A stretch of 64,000 bases of DNA from Heterohyrax brucei (Eukaryota > Chordata > Mammalia > Hyracoidea > Procaviidae). A program made the translations under genes and the position numbers. Positions 46,101 through 55,172 of this stretch are shown in pieces (position 1 is the first letter of the stretch; each line of letters begins with the position of its first letter). Under the pieces are notes generated by a model. That model was not told where the DNA came from and searched no databases. It was given only the letters and a program-made list of their open reading frames with translations. The stretch covers positions 64,964,351 to 65,028,350 of the forward strand of contig CM053162.1 of NCBI GenBank assembly GCA_028571685.1. Reading direction: 5' to 3'.

Positions 46101-46827
46101 CATTAGATGGTACTATTGTCAAGTAAGCTGTATAAAATGTTTCACTTATTCACATAGCCTCCACCATTTCTGCAAATATCTTAGTCTTAAAATACAGCAG
46201 TGGAAAGGAAAAACAAGTTGGTGATTTTTTTTTTCTGTCTTTGTTGATCAAGTAAATCATTGTGTGTAATAGGATACGATGGTTTCTATCAATGCAGCTT
46301 CCAAAGGATACAGACATAGCCAAGGAATTCTTTAGCCTACGGAGAGTCTACTTCATGATTACATGATATATTCAACAGCATAACTGTCCTTGCTTCCTCC
46401 TGTTATCATATTTACTCATATGATTTTCCATGAATATTTTATTATCAAAAAGAAGAAAGGAATTTAAAGGCATGCATTCCTCGACTGGCAACTGGCTAAA
46501 TCAGGAAATGGCAGTTTCTCTAGCTAGAGAATGATATTTCCCTGAGAAGAGCATGGAAAGAGTGGTCAGTGTGACACCTACCCTTTAACTCTTTCTGAGC
46601 CTTTTCAGCCAACAAGATTTCCTATGGCTTGTCAGCTGTTTGGGGCACACCTTCAAAAGAGATCTTTATGATGCCAAGTAAATTAACTTGACATGAGTGA
46701 ATAAGAAATATGTGATAGGAGAAACAATCTTGGTTCAGAAGCAAGTGATGAAATATAGGCATATAGACTTTGGTCAGTAAATCCTAGCAGAGTGAAAAAT
46801 TCACCAAGGTCTGCTTCCAGCAGCTAA
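46101..46827. other. No supported gene
   Basis: AT-rich. The frame at 45868-46224 spans the L2 end and is not a gene. Confidence 0.4.
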
Positions 46828-46997
46828 AAACTAAAAACAAACCTCTTGCTATCAATTCAGTTCTGACTCACGGCAACTCTAAAGTACAGAGTAGAGTGGC
46901 CCCACAGAGTTTCCAGGAAGCATCTGGTGGATTTGAACTGCTGATCTTTTTGGTTAGCAGAAATAGCTCTTAATCACTACACAACCAAGGTTTCCTC
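46828..46997 (-). repeat. AfroSINE, short type
   Basis: 'gctatcaattcagttctgac' to 'aatcactacacaaccaaggt'. Confidence 0.92.
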
Positions 46998-47445
46998 TAG
47001 TGCCTAACAGGAGTGATGAAATGGGCCATATCATCAACTGAATCATGACTAACTACTTCAGGCTAAAACAGCCTTAAAATTTTGAAGAACTTCTTGATGC
47101 AGCCAGGTTTGCTCTATTAATATATTTGGAAAGGTTGAAGGTTTTTGTTCTTTTTTTTTTTTAAAGTAGTAAACATCTCTGTAAAAAAAAAAAAAAAATT
47201 GGTGATGACCTAAGCACCATACAGTTAATTTCTGAGGTATGCAGTTACTGGCATAACTGATCATTAACAATTAAAATGTAAAAGTTTGAAAACAGGCACA
47301 TGAAAGTAAATATTTCTTCCTTCTTTATCTCTAAAAGGAAAGCCAGTTGGCATCTATATTTTTAAAATGGTCCATGTTTTATCAAATACATTCAGAACAA
47401 ATGCCAGGAAAAACTAACAACAACTACTAATAATTGGCAACTATG
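46998..47445. other. No supported gene; T- and A-runs
   Basis: T-run at 47151-47162 and A16 at 47183-47198. No repeat family recognised. Confidence 0.45.
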
Positions 47446-47447
47446 AT

Positions 47448-48055
47448 GATTAAAGTTGTGTGTCAACTTGACTGGGCCTTGATTCTCAGTGGTTTGCAAG
47501 TGCTGTAATGATGTAGTTATCCTCCTTTTGAGATACATTGCAATCACCTCCATGGTATGATCCGATTTGATCAGCCGTTTGCTTGTAAGGGGAGTTTCCT
47601 CAGGGGGTTGGCCACCATCCAGTATATGTGGGTGTTTTAGCCAAGTTCATGGGCTTTTGCTTGCTCTGGATCTTGCTTCTGGCTCTTCATCCTCTGACCT
47701 CCAGTTCTCGGTACCTGAGCGAGCAACCTGTCATGCTGCCTACCAATCTTGAGACTCACTGTTCTTCACAGCCTGCTGGGGCAGCTGCGTGCCATCTCAC
47801 TGGCCCATCTTGGATAGTTCAGTCTTTGCAGTCCGTGAGGCAGCAGTCAGCTCTCTGACCTGCCTCCCTTGGGTTTGTCAGCCCCTGCAGTTACGTGAGT
47901 CAGGAGAAGCCTCCAGCCTGATGCCAGGTCCACAGACTTGGCACTCTCAGCCTTTACCACCACACGAGCCATTTTATTGAGATCTCTCTCTCTCTTTTCA
48001 TGTATACATATGTGTGTGTGCACGTGTGCATGTGTGTGTGTATATGTATATATAT
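47448..48055 (+). mobile_element. ERVL-like solo LTR
   Basis: 'tgtgtcaacttgactgggcc', 'ggaatttcctcaggg'-like block near 47592, 'cctgcagttacgtgagtcag' then 'gagaagcctccagcctgatg', 'gagatctctctctc' tail, which grades into TG/TA-rich simple sequence. Confidence 0.68.
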
Positions 48056-48213
48056 AAACCAAACCCACTACCATCAAGTCACTTTTGTCTCACAGTGAAC
48101 CTACAGGACAGAGTAGGACTGCCCCCATAGACTTTCCAAGGAGCATCTGGTATATGTGAACTATTGACCTTCTGTTTAGAAGCTGTAGCTCTTAACTTCT
48201 TTGCCATTAGTGT
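48056..48213 (-). repeat. AfroSINE, short type
   Basis: 'aaccaaacccactaccatca' to 'ttaacttctttgccattag'. Inserted in the LTR's simple-sequence tail. Confidence 0.92.
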
Positions 48214-48248
48214 ATCTCTCTCTCTCTACACACACATATACCTATGGA

Positions 48249-48312
48249 GGGGTTGTATATGGCCAAGTGGCCAAGTGCCATCGAGTCAGAGTCGACTCAT
48301 GGGGTTGTATAT
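48249..48312 (-). repeat. 40-bp AfroSINE tail with perfect duplications
   Basis: The 40 bp at 48261-48300 ('ggccaagtggccaagtgcca' to 'gtcgactcat') are only the SINE 3' end. Perfect 12-bp duplications 'ggggttgtatat' flank it (48249-48260, 48301-48312). Confidence 0.9.
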
Positions 48313-48329
48313 ACATGTATGTATGTATA

Positions 48330-48497
48330 AAACCAAAAAACCTAACCGACTGCCACTGAGTCAATTCTGACTCATAGTGACCCTATGGGTCAGAGTAGAA
48401 CTACCCCACAGAGTTTCCAAGGAACACGTGGTGGATTTAAACTGATGACTTTTGGTCATCAGATGCAGCATTTAACCACTACTCCAGCATGGTTTCC

Positions 48498-48498
<1 letters not shown>
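48330..48498 (-). repeat. AfroSINE, short type
   Basis: 'aaaaaacctaaccgactgcc' to 'accactactccagcatggtt'. Its head end abuts the (TG)n tract. Confidence 0.92.

Positions 48499-48500
<2 letters not shown>

Positions 48501-48542
<42 letters not shown>
48501..48542. repeat. (TG)21 microsatellite
   Basis: Uninterrupted dinucleotide run, likely polymorphic. Confidence 0.98.
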
Positions 48543-48544
<2 letters not shown>

Positions 48545-49150
48545 AGTTTCCCAGCATCCTGGGGGAGTGGTGTCTGAACTTCAAGGTACCAGTGCACAGC
48601 CGTCTGCATAACTTGCCTATAGTTATAGGCAGGATGCCAAGCAACCTGAGCCAGAGAGCTCGTGGCCATAGCCCTAGGAATGAAAGTACTCTCTTGCCAC
48701 TGGGTACTGTCCTCACCTGAGAGATGCCTTATTGACTCGATCTACAGCACCAGTTTCCCCTTAACTTCTTGGGGGGGGGGGAGGGGAACGTGCATTTATT
48801 TTCATTTTTTCATTAACGGATAAACAAGGAAGTCACTAGGCACCAAATGGGAAAACAGGTCCTAGTGGAGAGAACGGCAGGCTGAGAAGCAGCAAGTCTG
48901 AAATGTCAGGACACTAAGGGAGCTACCAGCTACATGGCAGGTATTTTTTTGTTTGTTTGTTTTATTTTTTAAGAGACTGAAAGAAAGACTACAAGGTAGA
49001 CTGAAACAAGGCCAGTCTAAGGAATTTCAATTCATATTTAACTCTCAATTAATGAACAAGTATTGCTTATATGATATGTCTGCATTATGGTCTCCTTTAA
49101 TAACAGATCCTGAATTGCACTGGGGATGGGAATATGGTTTAAATTCACAT
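48545..49150. other. No supported gene
   Basis: G-run (48771-48780) and a (GTTT)n-like tract near 48951. No family recognised. Confidence 0.4.
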
Positions 49151-49159
49151 CACCACTGT

Positions 49160-49250
49160 GGTTCCGGATCCATTATTAAAGGTTCATTTAAATCAGTTGA
49201 CCTTAAGTAAAGAAGATTAAGCTCCATATGCCAGCTGACCTTCAGTAAAG
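49160..49250 (+). mobile_element. LTR scrap of the ERVL-like family
   Basis: 'aatcagttgaccttaagtaa' then 'agaagattaagctcc', matching 49556-49580 in the neighbouring LTR. Confidence 0.5.
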
Positions 49251-49847
49251 AATGAAAATGGACTTTGTCGTCATCCAGTCTGTTTCCCATGCACATCTTT
49301 TCCCCAAACTTATTACATATGATGATGGATAATTTAATGTGTTAACTTGTACCGACTATGGCAACCAGTTATTTGGTCAAATACAAGTCTGGATGATACT
49401 ATGTTATTAACATGTAAACAGCCACAACAAGGAACTCACATACCAAGGATCATGAAGATGGCACCTCGCCTGACGATGTTGCATTTTGTTATACATAGGT
49501 CACCACAAGTCAGGGCATGCTAACAGTAACAAGCAATAATAACATTTAAATTCATTGACCTTAAGTAAAGAAGCTTAACGTCTATATATGAGTGGGCATA
49601 ATTCAATCAGTTGGAGATCTTAAGAGCAAAAAAAAAAAAAAGGAAGTTTCTCTAAAGAGAAGGATTATATCTCAAGATCTGGCCCAAATTTCCAGCCCCT
49701 AATTGGCCTATCAATTATGGACACAGAACAACCCCAGTCTCCACCATATTGACTGACGTATGGATTCTGGACCTGCTGGCCTCACATTCCCGTGGGTTCA
49801 GTCCTTTACAATCTCTCTCTCTCTATGTGGATGTATGTCCATGCACA

Positions 49848-50203
49848 CACACACATACGGGGTGGTGGTAGCTGAGTCACTGCATTTTCACCTTTCTTGC
49901 AGGAGACCCAGGTTCAATTCCTAGCCAGTGCACTTAATGTACATCCCTTGCGTCGGCAGGTGGAGGACTGCATGTTTCCATGGTCACAAAAAGATTTCTC
50001 TGGAACTTTCAAGCTAAGATAGACCGGGAAGAAAGGTCTGGTGAGCTACTTTGGAAAATTGACCAGTGAAAACTCTACGGATGACAACGGCCTGATTCCC
50101 AGTCAAGCTGGGGGATGTCAAAGGACTAGGCAGGGTTTTATTCCACTGTGCATGGGGGCACCATGAGTCGGGGACAAACATGACTGGACAGTAGCCAACA
50201 ATA
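49848..50203 (+). repeat. Second SINE family, tRNA-headed, single copy
   Basis: Starts 'cggggtggtggtagctgagt'. B-box-like 'ggttcaattcctag' at 49911. The long body has 'tcagctggggg'-type blocks and it ends 'gggcaccatgagtcggggac' then 'gtagccaacaataacc', again an RTE-like end. Both sides are CT then CA simple sequence ('gcacacacacaca' left, 'gcatacacacacaca' right), probably the duplicated target. Not AfroSINE in its head or body. Confidence 0.6.
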
Positions 50204-50208
50204 ACCCT

Positions 50209-50250
50209 TCTCTCTCTCTCTCTCTCTCTGTCTATGCATACACACACACA
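50209..50250. repeat. CT then CA simple repeat
   Basis: (CT)n at 50209-50229 followed by a CA-rich run. Confidence 0.9.
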
Positions 50251-50261
50251 CATATTTATTT

Positions 50262-50412
50262 AAAGCACTCCACTGTTAACTGAAAGGTCCGTGGTTCGAA
50301 ACCACCAGCAGCTCTGTGGGAGAAAGATGTGGCCATTGCTTCTGCAGAGATTTACAGCCTTGGAAACCCACAGGGTAGCTATGAGTCAGAATCCGCCCCA
50401 CCAGCCTTTGGT
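50262..50412 (+). repeat. AfroSINE, long-B type, 5'-truncated
   Basis: 'ctgaaaggtccgtggttcga' then 'aaccaccagcagct', 'cagagatttacagccttgga' (long-B block), 'gctatgagtcagaatccgcc'. Confidence 0.85.
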
Positions 50413-50466
50413 GTATAGGTGTATAATCTTATTGGTTTCTCTCCCCAGGAAAACCCTAGAACACTC

Positions 50467-50906
50467 ACCTCCCTCCTTCTGTAGCAACTGCTGTTGTCCT
50501 CTTACATCAGAGCTGTGTTTTCAGCCAGCTGCCATTTAAAGGGAAATCAATCAGAGAATCCTATTTGAACAATGTTATATGTCTCCCTCCCTGGAAGTAG
50601 TTTTGGAATACTGTGACATTCTTCAGAGCTAGTATTCTTTAAAGAGTAAGATTTTAGGCAACATTGGAGGTAACAGGCAAATCCTTTTGCGACAGGAGGC
50701 TTTTATCAAATTACTGACTTTACTTGAAGACACACAGATCGGAGTTTTGAGTGATATAGTAATTTGGGAGACAATTTCAATTGAGTAGCAGATCTTCACT
50801 AATCTCTTCTGTTAACTGAACACTTTGTTCAGGTAAGATAACAAGTGAGGCAAATTAACTAGTTGGGGGTATGGGGCTCAGAGTGTACCTAATTTAAATG
50901 TTACAG
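50467..50906. other. No supported gene
   Basis: Nothing recognised. Confidence 0.4.
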
Positions 50907-50916
50907 TAATATACAT

Positions 50917-51071
50917 TAGAAACCCTGGTGGCACAGTAGTTAACTGTTAGAGCTGTTAACCAAAAGGAAGGCAGTTCAAATCCATCAGGCACTCTTTGGA
51001 AACTCTAAGAGCCAGTGCTACCCCATCTCTAGGGTCACCATGAGTCGGAATCAACTTGACAGCAGTGGCTC
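50917..51071 (+). repeat. AfroSINE, short type, with duplications
   Basis: Full-length. Perfect 10-bp duplications 'taatatacat' flank it (50907-50916 and 51072-51081). Confidence 0.95.
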
Positions 51072-51104
51072 TAATATACATATTTGTTTTATTTAGATTG
51101 TAGA

Positions 51105-51306
51105 GCCACGGTTCTGAACTGTAGGTGACTTTTGTCCCCAAGGGGACCTTTCACAGGGTCTGGAGCATTTTTTTTTGTTGCCATAAGTATTGAGTAGTGT
51201 GTAGCGATGCTGTTAAGCACCTTACAATACATGGCACAATCACTCACAAGAAAAAAGTTATCCAGACCCCAATTGTTGTGAGTTGTGCCAAGACTGAGAA
51301 ACCCTG
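51105..51306 (+). repeat. MER5A-like hAT-Charlie relic
   Basis: 'gagccacggttctgaactgt', 'ggtctggagcatttttttt', 'gtgccaagactgagaaaccc' tg, with inverted-repeat-like ends. Confidence 0.8.
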
Positions 51307-52065
51307 TTGAAGAGTAATCTTATTTTCCTCATTAAATACTTAGGTGTGCATAATTCTATCCAGGTACAAAAGGAGATCAGCACCTTTGAAAGTATTATAC
51401 CACATCATTTCCTCCAGGGTGACAGGCAATCACAAGGGTCACTTAAAGTGTACCCCCAGAACCACTACTAGTGGTGTAAATTTCTGCAAAATGGCAAATT
51501 TATTTGAACAAAACAAGAGTACATTCCTCTGAAAGTGGAAATGAAAGCTTCCCTTAAGTTCCTTTCCCTGCCAGTGAAACTTGTCATGGAAATCATCTCA
51601 CGCTGAGGCTCTTCAAGCAGGGCCGAAGCAACGTGAGCTTCAGTGTTCTCTTTGTGGATTTAGGCTTGAACCCTTCAGGGCAAGGAAATCACTTGAACAA
51701 ATGTCACTAATGTGTTCAGACCATGAGAAACTATTCAGATTTCTGAGGCCACCATTTATTGATGGTATTTGAGCAAAAGCCTGTCCTCCAAATCTCCAGT
51801 TAAGCAACTGGGACAAAGATGGTGTTGTTTTCATTTTGAGTAAAATGATTGTTACCCTCAAAATTCTAGGCAAAATTCAAACAAAGAGAATTTCAGGGAT
51901 ATTAGATTCCACCCCACCCCGCAAATAATCATGAGAAATAGTGGATAACAATGTAACCAGTATTTGCAGAAATCTACAAACATAGTGAATTCCTCTCGAA
52001 AGATTTCTCGTGGTGATAGGAAGACCAGGGGAAGAAATCACAGAGGTCACAGAGAGGTTGTGAAG
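51307..52065. other. No supported gene
   Basis: The frames at 51581-51772 and 51344-51532 have no recognised domain. Confidence 0.4.
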
Positions 52066-52069
52066 TCAA

Positions 52070-52262
52070 TCAAAAACCAAAGAGCAAACGAACTGCCACC
52101 AAGTCAATTCTGACTCATATAGGCCCCGTAGAAATATCTAACTGCCCCTCAGGGTTTCCAAGCCTGCAAATCTCTACAGAAGCAGACTCTTACATTTTTC
52201 TCCCCTCCAACGGCTTGCAATCAAGCCACTACTCTTTTGGTATCACCAAACAGCTTTAAGCA
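52070..52262 (-). repeat. AfroSINE, long-B type
   Basis: 'ccaccaagtcaattctgact', 'gcctgcaaatctctacagaa' (long-B block), 'actcttttggtatcaccaaa'. Confidence 0.88.
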
Positions 52263-52284
52263 CTTTACCTGCATAGACCCCATT

Positions 52285-52437
52285 AAAAAAATCCATTGCC
52301 ACTGAATCAATTCTGACTCACGGCAACCCTAGGGAAGACAGCAGAACTGTGTCCCCGAATTTCTAAAGAGCAACTGGTGGATTCAAACTGCTGATGTCCT
52401 GGTAGCAGCCGTGCTCTTAACCACCATGCCACAAGAG
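52285..52437 (-). repeat. AfroSINE, short type
   Basis: 'ttgccactgaatcaattctg' to 'ccaccatgccacaagagcac'. Confidence 0.92.
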
Positions 52438-52451
52438 CACCACTGTGCAGC

Positions 52452-52623
52452 CAACCCACCCACGGCCATTGAGGTGATGGCCGACTCATAAGGACCCTAT
52501 AGTGACTCTATAGGACAGAGTAGAACTGCCCTATTGAATTTCCAAGGAGCACTTGGTGGATTTGAACTGTGCACATTTTGGTTAACAGACGTAGCACCTA
52601 ACCACTATGGCACCAGGATTTCT
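52452..52623 (-). repeat. AfroSINE, short type
   Basis: 'ccacggccattgaggtgatg' to 'ccactatggcaccaggattt'. It carries a local duplication ('ggaccctatagtgactctat'). Confidence 0.92.
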
Positions 52624-52841
52624 ACCAGGGGTCATAAGTGATTCTCAAAGCAAAATTTAAGGGCAGAGAAGCAGAGAGTTAAAGAGGTGGAATAACACCA
52701 AGTAGTCCTTTTGCAGGGAAGACTAGATGTCCTACCTTCCCTGCCTCTTCTTCCCACTTCCCTCCCATATATGGCAACTGAATCCTATCTCTTGCCCTGT
52801 TCCTCTTCCCATTGTATTTCCAGTTTCCTCAAGAAATTCTG

Positions 52842-52995
52842 GCGGTGGAATGGCTAAGTGCTGTGGCTGCTAACCAAAAGATCAGCAGTTCGAATCTACC
52901 AGGAACTCCTTGGAGACTCTATGGAGCAGTTCTACTCTGTCCTATAGGGTTGCTATGAGTCGGAATCCATTCAGTGGCAATAAGTTTGGGGTTTT
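52842..52995 (+). repeat. AfroSINE, short type
   Basis: 'tggcggtggaatggctaagt' to 'gagtcggaatccattcagtg'. Flanks 'ttcctcaag' and 'ttcctcagg' are a probable duplication. Confidence 0.93.
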
Positions 52996-53607
52996 CTTTG
53001 GTTCCTCAGGAATATAGCCTCTCCTTAAATGTCACCTGTCCCGTCCTATGAGAGTTGGGCTCTGGCTTTCTCAGCTCTGGACTGTGGCTGTGTGGGAGTG
53101 ACTCGCCCTCTAGCAGACTCTGAGGGATGCCCGTGAACTTCTTTCTCAGGTGAGTGTGAAACAAAGATATTAGAGACCCTCTCCTGCGTACAAATACCTG
53201 CCCAGCGTTATGTTTACAGAACAGGCACATGGAAAGAGGATGCAGTTTGAATGCAAATTGTAATTTTTTTCTTAAAGCTCCCTATGACAGATATACTTGA
53301 AGGCACTCACTTGAAGAGACTTGACTTTCTGAGACACTTGATTAGGGGGCTGGAAACAGCTCTTTGGCTAAGTGCTCTGCTGGGATAGGTCAGAACCGTG
53401 ACTATTTTTAGTTTGCAGAACTAGAGATCCACAGGAAGGCCTAGAGCCCCACTGATGTTAACAGCATCTGAGTCTTCAGTTTCCATTCAGCAACATCTGT
53501 GACATTTTACAGACAATCCGTGGCAGTCCAGGCAGCCTGGCATACGTTTCTCTCTGCACTCTCTGGTGCTGCCAGCCAAACATCTTCCATTTTAAAATTA
53601 GGTTACA
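52996..53607. other. No supported gene
   Basis: Nothing recognised. The minus frame 53006-53230 lacks features. Confidence 0.4.
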
Positions 53608-54035
53608 TGTTGTTGCAGCCGTTGGGTGTCCTTGACTTAGTTCCAGCTCATAGCGATCCTACACACGACAGAAAGAAAAACTACCCTGCTGGGGCCTGTG
53701 CCACGCCTACAATCATTTGCACTACTGTGGCCACTATGTCAATCCGTCTCCTCGATGGTCTTTTTCTTTTTCGTTGACCCTCCACTCTACCAAGCACGAT
53801 GTCCTTCTGCAGGGATTGATCCCTCCCGACAACATGTTCGAAATACATGAGACACAATCTTACTGTCTTTGCTTCCAAGGAGCGCTCTGGTTGTACCTTT
53901 TCCAGAACCGGTTTATCTGTTCTTTTGACAGTCCATGGTACATTCAATATTTTTCTGCAACACCACAACTCAAAGGCATCAGTTCTCCTGTCTTTGCTAT
54001 TCACTGTCCAACATCTGCATGCATATGATGAGATT
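53608..54035 (-). pseudogene. RTE-family LINE C-terminal and 3' end
   Basis: Best-preserved RTE piece. On the minus strand, 54004 down to 53681 stays open for 107 codons and reads RRTDAFELWCCRKILNVPW, then TVKRTDKPVLE, RSLEAKTVRLCLMYFEHVVG, and KDIVLGRVEGQRKRKRPSRR. This is the conserved tail after the reverse transcriptase in RTE/BovB ORFs (DAFELWCWR; Y-F-G-H-like; G-x-R-x-R-G-R-like basic patch). The catalytic domain is absent. The terminus at 53608-53621 ('tgttgttgcagccg') corresponds to the reversed 'caacaaca' tail. It is a fossil and makes no enzyme. Confidence 0.9.
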
Positions 54036-54071
54036 AAAAAAAAAAAAAACCCTTAAAATCATTAATAAAAA

Positions 54072-54515
54072 AGTGGTGTACCCTGAGATCTCCACTAAAA
54101 GACCTCAGCTGATGGTCCAGTGGTTTTGGAGTTCCCCTGGGAGCATGGCCCCCAGCTCTGATGCTGCCCTTGCCCATAAATCATAACAAAGATCCACTCT
54201 TTGGACATGAATGGATTGGACTTGGCAATGCAGAGTGACCATGTATTGTATGCATTTTATGGTTCTATACATCTATAGGCTATCAGCCTGCTGACCTCTG
54301 GTTGGAGGAAGGAGAGTGGGTGGTGAGGAGGGGAAAGGAGGCTGTTGGGAGGATGAGACACGTATGGAGCAGAGAGGAATAGTGTGCTGTCACCGGACAG
54401 GGAGAGCAGTGGAAGCTGCATATAGGGGGGCATGTAAATTTATATGGGAATGTACGTTTTCACTCAGTCATATTAAATAATAAAAAAAAAAGATAAAAAA
54501 ATAAATAAAATAAAA
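54072..54515 (+). mobile_element. 5'-truncated LINE-1 3' UTR
   Basis: 'ctgagatctccactaaaaga' onward matches 31540-31940, including 'ctctttggacatgaatggat' then 'tggacttgg' and the A-rich end at 54480. It abuts the reversed RTE fragment. Confidence 0.88.
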
Positions 54516-55015
54516 GCTACTTATGTGTATAAGGGAAGAAGGCAGCTCTAACATCTCAGGTCTCTCCACGTCAAGCTGCTAAGGAAGTCATTCTTTTGGG
54601 GTAACCTAAAGATTTGGAAAGGTATGTCTGTTCTTTCTATTCCCAAGGGAAACATTTAGGAAAGATCAAATGTTTTAGCAGGAAAAATAACTTGTCAGTC
54701 TAAGTAATAACTCTATTTTGGCGGCAACTGGCATCATGTGAAAATATTGACTGAATTCCCAGGCAGCTTGGCCGGGTGACACGCACAGTCTTTGCAGCCC
54801 CACGGTGTCTGATGGGGAGTAGCCAGGGCAGCAACCTGGTCGCAAGTGGCACGGGGGAACTTCTGGAATGGGTGTCATTACTAACAGCTTTTACTTAGAA
54901 TTTACATTTAAGGTTGATTAAAATATCATTTTTCTTTTTTGGCTAAAGATGTTCATACTATATTATATGTATAACTGAGAAAATAGCTGTCCTTCAGATG
55001 AAAAAAAAATACATA
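54516..55015. other. No supported gene
   Basis: AT-rich. Nothing recognised. Confidence 0.4.
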
Positions 55016-55019
55016 ATTA

Positions 55020-55172
55020 AAAACCAAACAAAAACCCAGTGTCACTGAGTTGATTCCAACTCTCAATCACCCTGTAGGACACAGCCGAATTGCCTCATAG
55101 AGTTTCCAAGGAGCGCCTGGCAGGTGTGAACTGCTGACCTTTTGGTTAGCAGTCTTAGCACTTAACCCTGTG
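55020..55172 (-). repeat. AfroSINE, short type, head-truncated
   Basis: 'cagtgtcactgagttgattc' to 'ggttagcagtcttagcactt'. Lost beyond 'aaccctg'. Confidence 0.92.

Larger units (their letters stand above)
49322..50466 (+). mobile_element. ERVL-like solo LTR with two nested SINEs
   Basis: 'gataatttaatgtgttaact' start, 'ttcattgaccttaagtaaag', 'caatcagttggagatcttaa' then 'gagcaaaa', 'tggacctgctggcctcacat'. It resumes at about 50420 and ends 'cttattggtttctctcccca' then 'ggaaaaccctagaacact'. Confidence 0.65.

Noticed and set aside
48501-48542. (TG)21 as a Z-DNA regulatory element
   Set aside because: It may adopt Z-DNA, but it arises at the head of a SINE and nothing nearby looks regulated.
52842-52995. 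tRNA-like A and B box sequences, as a possible tRNA gene
   Set aside because: They are the heads of AfroSINEs. No cloverleaf with paired acceptor stem can be drawn, and a SINE body follows.
53681-54004. 107-codon minus-strand frame, as a possible host gene
   Set aside because: The motifs are those of the RTE/BovB C-terminus. It is a truncated retrotransposon.
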